Shown piece by piece: positions 38,207 through 47,238 of a DNA stretch of 64,000 bases. Position 1 is the stretch's first letter. Each line of letters begins with the position of its first letter. Below the pieces are notes generated by a model that was given only the letters and a program-made list of their open reading frames with translations, was not told the DNA's origin and did not search any database. The DNA is taken from contig JAKBMM010000004.1 in NCBI GenBank assembly GCA_021831565.1, positions 17,120 to 81,119 on the forward strand, read 5' to 3'. The position numbers and the translations under genes were made by a program. This DNA comes from Planctomycetota bacterium (GTDB taxonomy: Bacteria > Planctomycetota > Phycisphaerae > WQYP01).

Positions 38207-38821
38207 TCAGGGTACGGGGCTCAGGGAATGGCTGTGTTGCGCCAGGTATTCCGCCACGCCCGCGGGAGTGGGCTTCATGGCCGGTTTACCCTTTTCCCAG
38301 TCCGCCGGACAAACTTCTCCGTGCTGCTCAAAGAATTGCAGAGCATCGACCATCCGGATCGTCTCGGCGACATTGCGCCCCAGCGGCAGATCGTTGACGA
38401 GTTGATGCCGTACGATCCCCTGTTTATCAATCAGAAATGTGCCGCGGAGCGCCACCTCTTCGTGATGCAGCACGCCGTAGTCGCGGGCGATGGATTTACT
38501 CATGTCCGCCACCATGGGAAACTGCAGATCGCCGACGCCGCCGGAGTGGATCGGTGTTTTTTTCCAAGCCAGATGGGTGAACTGGGAATCCACGCTCACG
38601 GCGACCACTTTGGTTTGCCGCTGTTCGAATTCCTTGTATCGCCGGTCAAAAGCGATGATTTCCGAAGGACATACAAAGGTGAAATCCAGCGGATAAAAAA
38701 ACAATACGCCGTAGGAATCTTCCAGAAAGGAACGAAAATGAAACGTTTCATTGATGGAATTATCCGCCATGACGGCCGGGGCGGTGAAATCCGGGGCGAG
38801 TTTACCAACAAGGACCTGCAT
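38207..38821 (-). CDS. 2-Cys peroxiredoxin (AhpC/TSA)
   Basis: FFYPLDFTFVCPSEIIAFDRRYKEF; GEVCPADW; start chosen at MQVLVG. Confidence 0.92.
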   Translation of the reverse strand: MQVLVGKLAPDFTAPAVMADNSINETFHFRSFLEDSYGVLFFYPLDFTFVCPSEIIAFDRRYKEFEQRQTKVVAVSVDSQFTHLAWKKTPIHSGGVGDLQFPMVADMSKSIARDYGVLHHEEVALRGTFLIDKQGIVRHQLVNDLPLGRNVAETIRMVDALQFFEQHGEVCPADWEKGKPAMKPTPAGVAEYLAQHSHSLSPVP

Positions 38822-39134
38822 ACCAAATATCTCCAAAACATCCAACACGTTTGCGGTGCGGCCTGTCAAAAAATTCCGCACAACATATTCTAGGCATGGG
38901 TTTGGGGTAAGCAAGCCGGCGGGCCGTTTTATCCGTAACATGGATGTTGCCGGTTCCACACCAACCAACCCGCTGCCGCTGGCCCGCGCGTGTTCGCACA
39001 CCCAGAGGCAACGCGCACGCCACGGACGGGCCTTCCCGAAAAAATTGCCGCGCCGTCGGCGGTTATCGGGAGCAACGCGATATTGCCGATAATATAAAAT
39101 AAGATGATGGGGGATAGGAGCGGGTTTAAACAAG

Positions 39135-40499
39135 GTGCTTGCATCCATGGTGGACAGCCAGGCGGGCGTGAAGTATTTCGTCCTCGACACCAGCGTGCTT
39201 CTGCACAATCCAGGCGCGCTGTTCAACTTCGCCGACAACGAAGTCGTGCTCCCCTTTGAGGTACTCGAAGAACTCGATCAATTCAAAAAAGATACCAACG
39301 ATGTCGGCCGCAACGCCCGCATGGTGATCCGCCATCTGGATCAGTTGCGGGAACACGGTCATCTCGCCGCCGGCGTGCGGTGGAACGGCCACGGCGGTTG
39401 CATTCGCGTGGCGATGGAAAAGGTCCACGTTCCCGGCTTAAGCGATGCCATACCCGACAATCGCATCATTTCCGTGGCTTGGAAACTCAAACGGGCCGGC
39501 AAGCAGGTCATTTTTATCAGCAAGGACATCAATGCCCGTATCAAGTCCGACGCTCTGGGAATTACCACGCGCGATTTTGAATCGCAGAAGGTTGATTACG
39601 AAACTCTATACTCCGGTTTCCGCAATATAGACGTGGAAGGCTCCGTCATCGATCGCTTATATGCCGACAAGCGTCTGATGCTTTCGGACCCGGCTCTGGC
39701 CGGGATCCATCCGCCGCTTTTTCCGAACGAGTTCGTCCTGTTCCACGGTGGTTCTGATTCCAATCAGGCGGGACTGGGGCGCCATATCGCCTCGCTCCAG
39801 GCTCTGCTGCCGTTGGCGCGGGCCCGGAAAGCCTGTTTCGGAATCCTGCCGCGAAATGTTCAGCAGACCATGGCCCTGGATTTGCTTCTTGACGACGACG
39901 TGCAGATGGTCACTCTGCTGGGAACCGCCGGAACCGGAAAAACTCTTCTGGCCCTGGCCGCCGGTATGTCCAAGTGTTTCAATGAACAGCGCTACGAACG
40001 ACTCCTGGTGGCCCGGCCCATCATGCCGCTGGGCAAAGACATCGGCTATCTGCCCGGCGGCAAGGACGAAAAAATGGCCGCCTGGATGCAACCGATTTTC
40101 GACAACCTGGAATTTCTCCTGGTCGACCGCCGCGTTCACAGCGGCGAAACCGCCAACGTGCAGGCCAAGCTCAAGGCCTTGATCGGCGGCGGAAAAGTGG
40201 TGCTCGAAGCGCTTACCTACATCCGCGGTCGCAGCATCCCGCATCAGTTCATGATCGTCGATGAAGCGCAGAACCTCACTCCTCATGAAATCAAGACCAT
40301 CGCCAGCCGCGTCGGCGAGGGAACCAAAATCGTTCTTACCGGCGACGCCGAACAGATCGATAATCCCTACTTGGACGCCAACTCCAACGGACTGTCTTTC
40401 ACCATCGAAAAACTTAAATCCTCCGAATTGGTCGGTCACGTGACTTTGGAACGGCCCGAACGCAGCAGCTTGGCAAGCTTGATTGTCAAGGAACTCTAA
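39135..40499 (+). CDS. PIN-PhoH family ATPase (PhoH2-like)
   Basis: KYFVLDTSVLLHNPGALFNFADNEVVLPFEVLEELDQFK; LLGTAGTGKTLLALAAG; MIVDEAQNLTPHEIKTIASRVGEGTKIVLTGD. Confidence 0.93.
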   Translation: MLASMVDSQAGVKYFVLDTSVLLHNPGALFNFADNEVVLPFEVLEELDQFKKDTNDVGRNARMVIRHLDQLREHGHLAAGVRWNGHGGCIRVAMEKVHVPGLSDAIPDNRIISVAWKLKRAGKQVIFISKDINARIKSDALGITTRDFESQKVDYETLYSGFRNIDVEGSVIDRLYADKRLMLSDPALAGIHPPLFPNEFVLFHGGSDSNQAGLGRHIASLQALLPLARARKACFGILPRNVQQTMALDLLLDDDVQMVTLLGTAGTGKTLLALAAGMSKCFNEQRYERLLVARPIMPLGKDIGYLPGGKDEKMAAWMQPIFDNLEFLLVDRRVHSGETANVQAKLKALIGGGKVVLEALTYIRGRSIPHQFMIVDEAQNLTPHEIKTIASRVGEGTKIVLTGDAEQIDNPYLDANSNGLSFTIEKLKSSELVGHVTLERPERSSLASLIVKEL

Positions 40500-40548
40500 A
40501 GAGCTTGTTGGGAAAGTTAGCAAAGCCGCGCGACACCGGTCACTTACC

Positions 40549-41064
40549 TTAGTCGCATTGCCGCGGCGAATGATGGATGGTGATCCGGACGCGAAATACC
40601 GCCCCATTGGTTGCAATTTGTAGCTGACTGAGCAACCCTTGACGCAAAAGTGAATGGAGTTCCATCCTGGCCGCGGCGCTGGTGACATGTACGTTTAACA
40701 CGCCACGGTGGAAGCCGGCCAGGCTGGTGGCTCCCAGGAGTTTGTCCGGAACGCGTTGACGCCAGACTTCGCTGACGCGCGAAAGAACGGCGCCGCCCCG
40801 GGCTATATTCTCTTTGAACCAGGCGGGAAGAAAATCGCCCAGGCTCGCCGGGGGGTGGGGATCGATGGGCGACTTATAACGAATTTGTTGCATAAGAACG
40901 GCCATGGCCGTGTTTTGACGCGATTGCGCCAGCGCCTGCCGCGTTGCAACCGCCGGTAAAGCGACTGGGGATTTTTTCTTCCGTAAATATTTCCCGGACA
41001 TGGCGCTTGATCTCCGCGAGACGGGCGGAACGCCGGCTGGCTTTGGCGCCGGTATTTTCTTCAC
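40549..41064 (-). CDS. DUF721/DciA-like protein
   Basis: C-terminal VWRQRVPDKLLGATSLAGFHRGVLNVHVTSAAARMELHSLLRQGLLSQL. Confidence 0.7.
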   Translation of the reverse strand: MKKIPAPKPAGVPPVSRRSSAMSGKYLRKKKSPVALPAVATRQALAQSRQNTAMAVLMQQIRYKSPIDPHPPASLGDFLPAWFKENIARGGAVLSRVSEVWRQRVPDKLLGATSLAGFHRGVLNVHVTSAAARMELHSLLRQGLLSQLQIATNGAVFRVRITIHHSPRQCD

Positions 41065-42275
41065 ACTGCGGCGCCGCCGGAACCAAGGTTTACCGGCATC
41101 ACGACGTAAAGGAAATTGTTCCCGGAGCGAATGATGCCGGGTTTGGTCGGCGAACGCAATTCAAAGACTACGTCTTCCATCGGCGCGGCCTTCAGGGCAT
41201 CAAGCAGATACTGGGAGTTGAAACCGATCTCGAGCGGTTCATAGCCGTAATCAATGGGTATCTCCACTTTCGTTTCGCCCATTTCCGGCGCCCGGCCGAT
41301 CACGGTAAGCAGTTTTGGCGCAAAGCCAAGGCATACCGCCTTGGATTCCTCGCTGGTTAGCACCGCCGCACGACTCACCGCGCTCTGAAAGCGGGTACGA
41401 TTCACGGACACTTTGTGATCGCAATCCTTGGGAATTACATCCTGATACGGTGGAAAGGAACCTTCCACCAGGGCGGTGCTGAGCAAGGCGGCGACGAACC
41501 CTTCGTTTTTGGATGTTCCGCCCTGCCCCGGCACGCCCGGGGCTCGCTCGGAATTGGTTTTTTCGCCACCGGTGAGCACCTGCACATAAAGCTTGTTCTC
41601 GCGAAATTGCAATTTGATCGTCTGTTCCGGATCCTCCAACAGGCGCTCCAACATGCCGATCGCCTTGATTGGCACGATCGCCGAGATGTCTTTGCTTTCA
41701 CCGGTTTCCACTTCGTCGCGCGCCAACGCCAGACGGTGCCCATCGGTAGCCACCAGGGAAAGCTTCTTGCCTTTGCGCTCGAAAAGAACGCCATTCATGG
41801 CGTAGCGCGTCATTTCCTTGGCGGCAGCGAAACGCGTGCGGTCCAGCATGACCTTGAGCAGTGCGGCCGGCATGGTCAAATCGGCGGCGCCATCAAAGCC
41901 GTTGATGGGCGGAAATTCCTCCACGGCAAAGCCCAGAAGAGTGGACGTGCTGTCACTGCCCTTGATCGTGGCCTTGTCGCCATGAACATCGATTGTGAGC
42001 GTTTCGTCCGGCGAAGCGTTGACAATTTCCGCTATCTTATTGGCCGGCAATAGCGCCACGCCTTCCCGCTGTACATCCACCTGCGCCAGCGATGTTTCCA
42101 AAGTCATTTCCAGGTCGGTGGAAACGCATTGCAGTGTCCCGGCGCCGCGGGGTTGCGCCGCCGCGGCGCTTAACCGCACACAGGCCAAAACAGGTTTGGG
42201 AGTGCGGGTGGGAACCACACTGCATGTCAAGGCAAGCGCTTTGGCCAAAGCTTGACGATTTACGATTACTTTCAT
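41061..42275 (-). CDS. dnaN: DNA polymerase III subunit beta
   Basis: MKVIVNRQALAKALALTCSVVPTRTPKPVLACVRL; C-terminal YVVMPVNL; start chosen internally. Confidence 0.93.
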   Translation of the reverse strand: MKVIVNRQALAKALALTCSVVPTRTPKPVLACVRLSAAAAQPRGAGTLQCVSTDLEMTLETSLAQVDVQREGVALLPANKIAEIVNASPDETLTIDVHGDKATIKGSDSTSTLLGFAVEEFPPINGFDGAADLTMPAALLKVMLDRTRFAAAKEMTRYAMNGVLFERKGKKLSLVATDGHRLALARDEVETGESKDISAIVPIKAIGMLERLLEDPEQTIKLQFRENKLYVQVLTGGEKTNSERAPGVPGQGGTSKNEGFVAALLSTALVEGSFPPYQDVIPKDCDHKVSVNRTRFQSAVSRAAVLTSEESKAVCLGFAPKLLTVIGRAPEMGETKVEIPIDYGYEPLEIGFNSQYLLDALKAAPMEDVVFELRSPTKPGIIRSGNNFLYVVMPVNLGSGGAAV

Positions 42276-42525
42276 TTTTTTCGCCCATCCACAACAGGAA
42301 TCCGCCGTATCCCGGCGCGCCGAGGCTGTTTCCCGCTCCCCATAGCCGGCGGAGGTCGGGACTCCGGAATCCAATTCGGCCGAAAGGTATCGTAATACGT
42401 CGGCCATCAAACAACAACCCTCGCGCGCCACCCGCGCGCGCCACTGGAAAAGCCGCTGAACATGCGGCGTAAAAACATCAAAGCCGCCGGCTTGCCGGCG
42501 GTGAACTTGCCGGCGCCGCAATGCG

Positions 42526-44259
42526 TCAGTCCCGCTGCCTATTCCGATGTGCGGATCGGGGTAGGCGGTAGAGCAGCACCCCGCCGACGTGGTCGGGCCG
42601 GATTTTCAATGGTGCGACCAACCGCCGCAGGCGATGATCCCGCGGATGGGTTATGACAATCGCCCGGATGCGGGTGTAACCGACGAACCGTTTCAATAGA
42701 GCGGGATAGTTCGCCGGCAACCGATGCCCCATGAAAGCTTGAATTACCCTCGATTGGTCGAATGGCGGCGGCTTATACGGTCCCACCCAACCATCCACCA
42801 TGCGAAAATAGAAGCCCGTCTGCTGCTGCCAAAGCATACTCCACCCGTGGTAGCCGAAAGGCAGAATCAGAATGTTCTGATCGGGCTGGATATAGCGCCG
42901 ATACAAGGCGGTGGCAAAGAACCGCGGGGTGGGAAACTTCGCGGACCAGAGACGCGCGGGGGTATTCGGGAGAAAAAACAATACCGCCAGCGCCGCGAGC
43001 GAAAATTTCCAACGGGCGGGTGCCGGCGATTCCGCCAGCCAGATGGCTCCCATCAACGCGATCGCCAGCGTCACGTAAAGCATCAGGCGGCAGGGCAGGG
43101 CTTTATCCAGCAGCGGCAGGCGTCCGATGAAAAACCACGGCAACGGAACGGGAAGTTTCTGCCCGAAAATCCTCAATTGTGGTCCCAGGGCGGCCAACAG
43201 CAACGCGGCGCCGGCAAGAATCAGCAGCCGGCCGCGCGCGCTTAGACCATAGCGCCTGATGAAAAGCACGATCATCAGAATCAGGGGAATGCCCAGATAC
43301 GCGCCTTCTTCGGTCATATTGCCGGCGAATGTTCGCCAGAGAGGTTTCAGCGCCGCGCCGCCCAGCCAGGTGATGCGCGTGGGTATGAACAGGTTGGCCG
43401 CATCGACCGAATACGCGCCCTGGCTCCAGAATCCGCCGTGCGGGTAACGATGACTGAACATCACCAGGAGCAGCGGCGCCACCGCCACGAGGCTCAGAAA
43501 CAGCGCCAGCAAGACCAGGCCGAACGCCCGCTTGTGATCGGCCTGGTGCGGCGCCGCGGCCGGCTTGGTGGAATCGTCCCGTTTCGTGACGACAACAAGC
43601 AGCCCTTCGAGCAGCAGCAGAGCCAGACCAAAAGCGACGGTCGTGGCGAATACCTCGATGGATATGCCGAAAAGAAAAGCCAGGAGAAGGCTCGTCCAGA
43701 TCACAAAATGCTGCGCGCGCAGCCGGCCTCGCCGCAGGGACAGGTACGCCAGAATCAGCAGCGGCGGTATGAATGTCACGTAAAGGTGCATGTGCAGCAG
43801 CAACTGGCGAAATTCAAAGGAGGAAAACCCATACACCCAACCGCCGAAGATGGATGGGAAAACCCGCCGCGTCACGGCATGACAAAGCAGATAACACGCC
43901 CACGCGCTTAGCGCCGGCGAAAGGATCGCCACGATATTGTAAGAAACAAAAGGACCCCAACGCGCGGTAATCGGCGCCAGCAGCAACGCCATGCTCGGAA
44001 TGCAGGTGGTCCACGCCAGGTTTACGCCGACCGGCGCCCAGATATACCGGCATACCAGCGGATGCAGACCATGCGCAAGGGCGAATGGCCACCAGGCCAG
44101 GAACCAGAGAAATGTGATGGGGTCGGGATTGCGGAGCGAAATAAGGCGATGGGTCATATTCCAGCCGTCCGGCGGCAAAAGCAGCGCCACCGCCGCGCCC
44201 AGGAACGCCGGCAGCACCATCGCATGAATCCACCACTTTCGCATATTTATACGGTCCAT
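42526..44259 (-). CDS. multi-TM membrane protein (glycosyltransferase-like)
   Basis: ~10 TM segments; LAWTTCIPSMALLLAPITARWGPFVSYN. Confidence 0.65.
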   Translation of the reverse strand: MDRINMRKWWIHAMVLPAFLGAAVALLLPPDGWNMTHRLISLRNPDPITFLWFLAWWPFALAHGLHPLVCRYIWAPVGVNLAWTTCIPSMALLLAPITARWGPFVSYNIVAILSPALSAWACYLLCHAVTRRVFPSIFGGWVYGFSSFEFRQLLLHMHLYVTFIPPLLILAYLSLRRGRLRAQHFVIWTSLLLAFLFGISIEVFATTVAFGLALLLLEGLLVVVTKRDDSTKPAAAPHQADHKRAFGLVLLALFLSLVAVAPLLLVMFSHRYPHGGFWSQGAYSVDAANLFIPTRITWLGGAALKPLWRTFAGNMTEEGAYLGIPLILMIVLFIRRYGLSARGRLLILAGAALLLAALGPQLRIFGQKLPVPLPWFFIGRLPLLDKALPCRLMLYVTLAIALMGAIWLAESPAPARWKFSLAALAVLFFLPNTPARLWSAKFPTPRFFATALYRRYIQPDQNILILPFGYHGWSMLWQQQTGFYFRMVDGWVGPYKPPPFDQSRVIQAFMGHRLPANYPALLKRFVGYTRIRAIVITHPRDHRLRRLVAPLKIRPDHVGGVLLYRLPRSAHRNRQRD

Positions 44260-44750
44260 TTCCGCAATAGATCCAGCCGGCGGGGATACGCCGCTTCCCG
44301 CCCGCAGGCCGCACGATAAGCCGAAAAAAGAATCAAAACGATCCAGATTGCGTAAAGGATTCCGAAGCCGGTGATTCCGAGAAGAAAAACAAGCGTATCC
44401 GCCGGATGATGAATGAAGTTGTGGCGAAGAATCCGCAGCAGTTGCCCGGCGCTCGATACCTTCCCGGGCGCCATGCCGCTGAGCTTAAACACCGGAACCA
44501 CTAACATGCAGCCGGCGAGAAAGGCCAACTGAAAACCGGCGGCCCGGCGCCCCTGTCGCGCCAGCCAACTGTGGCGATGGTGCGCGCAGAGCCACAGCAT
44601 AAGACCGGGAAAGAAACTGCCGACAAAGCCCGCCAGATGAACGGCCGCCGCAAACCAGTTTCGATATTTGCCTTTCCCCCGCCTGCCGGTAGGCAAGGGG
44701 TAAGCGGGGCCGGCGGGATCAACCTTCCGGAGCGATGATGATTCCATCAT
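44247..44750 (-). CDS. hypothetical multi-TM protein (DUF4870-like)
   Basis: HLAGFVGSFFPGLMLWLC...GFGILYAIWIVLILFSAYRAACGREAAYP. Confidence 0.5.
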   Translation of the reverse strand: MMESSSLRKVDPAGPAYPLPTGRRGKGKYRNWFAAAVHLAGFVGSFFPGLMLWLCAHHRHSWLARQGRRAAGFQLAFLAGCMLVVPVFKLSGMAPGKVSSAGQLLRILRHNFIHHPADTLVFLLGITGFGILYAIWIVLILFSAYRAACGREAAYPRRLDLLRKWTV

Positions 44751-44940
44751 CTTGAGCCTACCGTTGCGAGTGCAAAATAGCCACAGCCTTTCATAACCGG
44801 CTGTGCGGATACTCACGTCATACGTCTGTGTCGCCGCTGGAGCAATGAGGACTACGAAACATTGCCCCAGGCCAACGGATGAGTCAATAAACAGACCGCC
44901 TGAAATGCCTGTCCACAAAATTTGACGGTAGCTTTGAGGT

Positions 44941-45012
44941 CCCAGTCGGAGCCCCAGTGGAGGCCCAGTCGCCGACTCAGTCAGCGCCCCAGTCGACCGA
45001 CCCAGTCAATGC
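44941..45012. repeat. degenerate ~12-bp tandem repeat (CCCAGTC core x6)
   Basis: CCCAGTC-like cores begin at 44941, 44953, 44964, 44976, 44988, 45001. Confidence 0.75.
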
Positions 45013-45078
45013 CTGGGTTGGCCGAGCGATATCACCAGGGAGTTGTACTGGTCTCCTTGATCGTGTTCCTACCTATGG

Positions 45079-47100
45079 TCACACTGCTTTCGGGGCACGG
45101 TCATGGCATTTGGTGCAATACTGCTGTTTGAACGCATTAATCAATGCGGGACCGTCAGAGGTAATAATGGAGGTTTCGTACCGGTGTTTGTCGCAGACAC
45201 ATTTACGGTTTGGAAGAGCCGTATAGGCGACTGCGGGGTTCCCAGTCTGGCGTTTATCTTCCAGAAGCGTGAGATACTGACAGTGGCGGTATTTTTCCTG
45301 ATACATGTATCGCTGCTGGCGGAGGTAGTTCTCGAATGTTTCGATGCGGTTTGGTGGCAGATCCCGCAGTTCCAATGCCTGCGCCGCGAAGTCGTGAAGC
45401 TGGGAATCGGTCATCTGTGCCAACGCTTTTTCTGGATCGGCGGCTGCCAGCGCCTGCCAGTGTCGTTTGGTTACAGCGAATAGGGACTTACCATTGAGTA
45501 AATCGTTGGCGCGACTGAGGATGTCGACATATTGCAGGGCTTCAGCTTCGGTGCGGATCGCTATCGCAAGTTGCTTTGCCTGCTCGGCCTGGTCCACGAT
45601 TTCCAGAGCCTCGGCCTCAAGCATCAGGACTTGCGCGCGGCTATAGGCGGCGCCAATCTTTTTGTACATTGACGCGATCTGCTCGAAGTATTGTAACAAG
45701 TCCGTTCCATTGGTGTCGAGATCCGCGACGGCGCCAGACGCGGCAGCTTGGATTGCGCTCTGGAATTTCAGAAAAGTGTACACTTGGAGCCTAACGCGCC
45801 CGGCGTCGGCGACAAGCATTGGATGATTTAGTTTTACCGCCTCCTCGTAGGTCTGGTGCACTTGGGTTTCCCACTCCGCGAATTTCGCCCGCATCGCAGC
45901 GGCGCTGGCATTCCTCATCGCTTGCAGCCGTGGATCCCTCAATTGGGCTGCTGCTTGCAGCTTGTTAGCCTTGCGCACAAGGTCCGTGACAAACTCTGTA
46001 CCTTGCAGATAAAGAATGGCAAGGTATGAACCGAGTTTTGCCGCCGGCGCGGCGTCCGAGCAGGCGCGAAGCGCTGCGGTTGTTTTCTGAATATCGCCAA
46101 GCAACTCTGGACGTTGGTTGCCGTGACCTTCCATGAGTTCGCGATTCAGGCTGACAAATCTTGCCTCCAGCGCCAGTGCCCCCGTGAGGTTGTCTTGCCG
46201 TGATTGGAGTCGCCGGTCGTATGTGGCCCTATCAATCAGGCCGCAGGCCAGTTCGCATGTATCCTTCACCGAATCCAGAAAAGCACGGTCGTGGATCGAC
46301 AAGTCTTGGGCCTTGGCGAGGGCTTGGCGCAGGTGGCCGATGGCGTTGAAATAATGGCCACATACATATTCAGCGTAGCCAGCTACCATCTGAAACCGTG
46401 GCTGACCTTTCGTGTCGTCGGAAAGCATTCCGAATAACTGAAGGGCCTCTTTCGGGTAGCCTGCCGTGATCAGAGTCAAACCACTACGAACCAGGAGGTT
46501 AGCCGCCTGACGGCCGTCTGTAATGTTTAGTGACGACGGATCAACCATTAATTTGGCTGGTTCGTCTGTTGGGGTTCGTGCCACTACTTCCCGCAGTCCG
46601 CGAAGCATGCGACCCTCGCGCAGAATCCGCTCGCAAATTTCGGGCAGCGCATCGGGCGTAAGCCGCGCGGTGAATTTCAGCGTGATACTATTCTGTCGCT
46701 GCCAATCGGGATTATCTTTCTTCAGCCTGTGCAGTTCGTCTTGCGCCCATGCGTACCAGAATTCCTTCTTCGTGTCGTCGTAAAGAATGTAGATAGGACT
46801 CGGCCCGTTGAGCAAATAATTCAGATTCGCGCACGAGACGCCATGGGAAAAGCTTCCATCTTGGTTGGCCTTAATGGCCAATTGAGCCTTGAGCTGAACC
46901 TTGGCGCGGAGATTTGTCGCGACACCGTTCTGGACGATCTCAAGCTCGCCGTCAATGCCATAATCACGTTGCGCCTCCCGGCGGAAAATCATCTTCCCCT
47001 GAATCAGTGTTTCAAACGCAGTAACGCTACGGCTTTCCATTTCATGATTTGGGTGGACAGATGGTAACGGCCCGAGGTCGGGTGATGAATTGTCGTCCAT
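45079..47100 (-). CDS. DUF4365 (PD-(D/E)XK-like) domain protein with helical repeats and C-terminal Cys pairs
   Basis: DYGIDGELEIVQNGVATNLRAKVQLKAQ; C-terminal CVC...CTKC. Confidence 0.7.
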   Translation of the reverse strand: MDDNSSPDLGPLPSVHPNHEMESRSVTAFETLIQGKMIFRREAQRDYGIDGELEIVQNGVATNLRAKVQLKAQLAIKANQDGSFSHGVSCANLNYLLNGPSPIYILYDDTKKEFWYAWAQDELHRLKKDNPDWQRQNSITLKFTARLTPDALPEICERILREGRMLRGLREVVARTPTDEPAKLMVDPSSLNITDGRQAANLLVRSGLTLITAGYPKEALQLFGMLSDDTKGQPRFQMVAGYAEYVCGHYFNAIGHLRQALAKAQDLSIHDRAFLDSVKDTCELACGLIDRATYDRRLQSRQDNLTGALALEARFVSLNRELMEGHGNQRPELLGDIQKTTAALRACSDAAPAAKLGSYLAILYLQGTEFVTDLVRKANKLQAAAQLRDPRLQAMRNASAAAMRAKFAEWETQVHQTYEEAVKLNHPMLVADAGRVRLQVYTFLKFQSAIQAAASGAVADLDTNGTDLLQYFEQIASMYKKIGAAYSRAQVLMLEAEALEIVDQAEQAKQLAIAIRTEAEALQYVDILSRANDLLNGKSLFAVTKRHWQALAAADPEKALAQMTDSQLHDFAAQALELRDLPPNRIETFENYLRQQRYMYQEKYRHCQYLTLLEDKRQTGNPAVAYTALPNRKCVCDKHRYETSIITSDGPALINAFKQQYCTKCHDRAPKAV

Positions 47101-47184
47101 GGGAAGCTCCGCTGGTCATGTCGCGTCCATCGCGCACAGCGTTATGTTATCTTCATCGCGTGCTGCAAGCAAACCCTGGTATGG

Positions 47185-47229
47185 CACATGCAATATGTGG
47201 TTGACGTCGCGATAGAATTGGTGTATCGT
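47185..47229 (+). promoter_or_regulatory. candidate promoter and dyad for the defence operon
   Basis: CACAT-gcaat-ATGTG (47185-47199), then TTGACG-17bp-TATCGT (47201-47229). Confidence 0.45.
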
Positions 47230-47238
47230 TCCGCCATC

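Noticed and set aside
39657-40688. 343-aa minus-strand ORF
   Set aside because: Antisense to phoH2 with no domain signature.
44687-44708. CCCCGCCTGCCGGTAGGCAAGGGG palindrome as a terminator
   Set aside because: Just inside the start of the likely coding region of 44247-44750 (minus strand) and without a T-tract; at most a short dispersed repeat.
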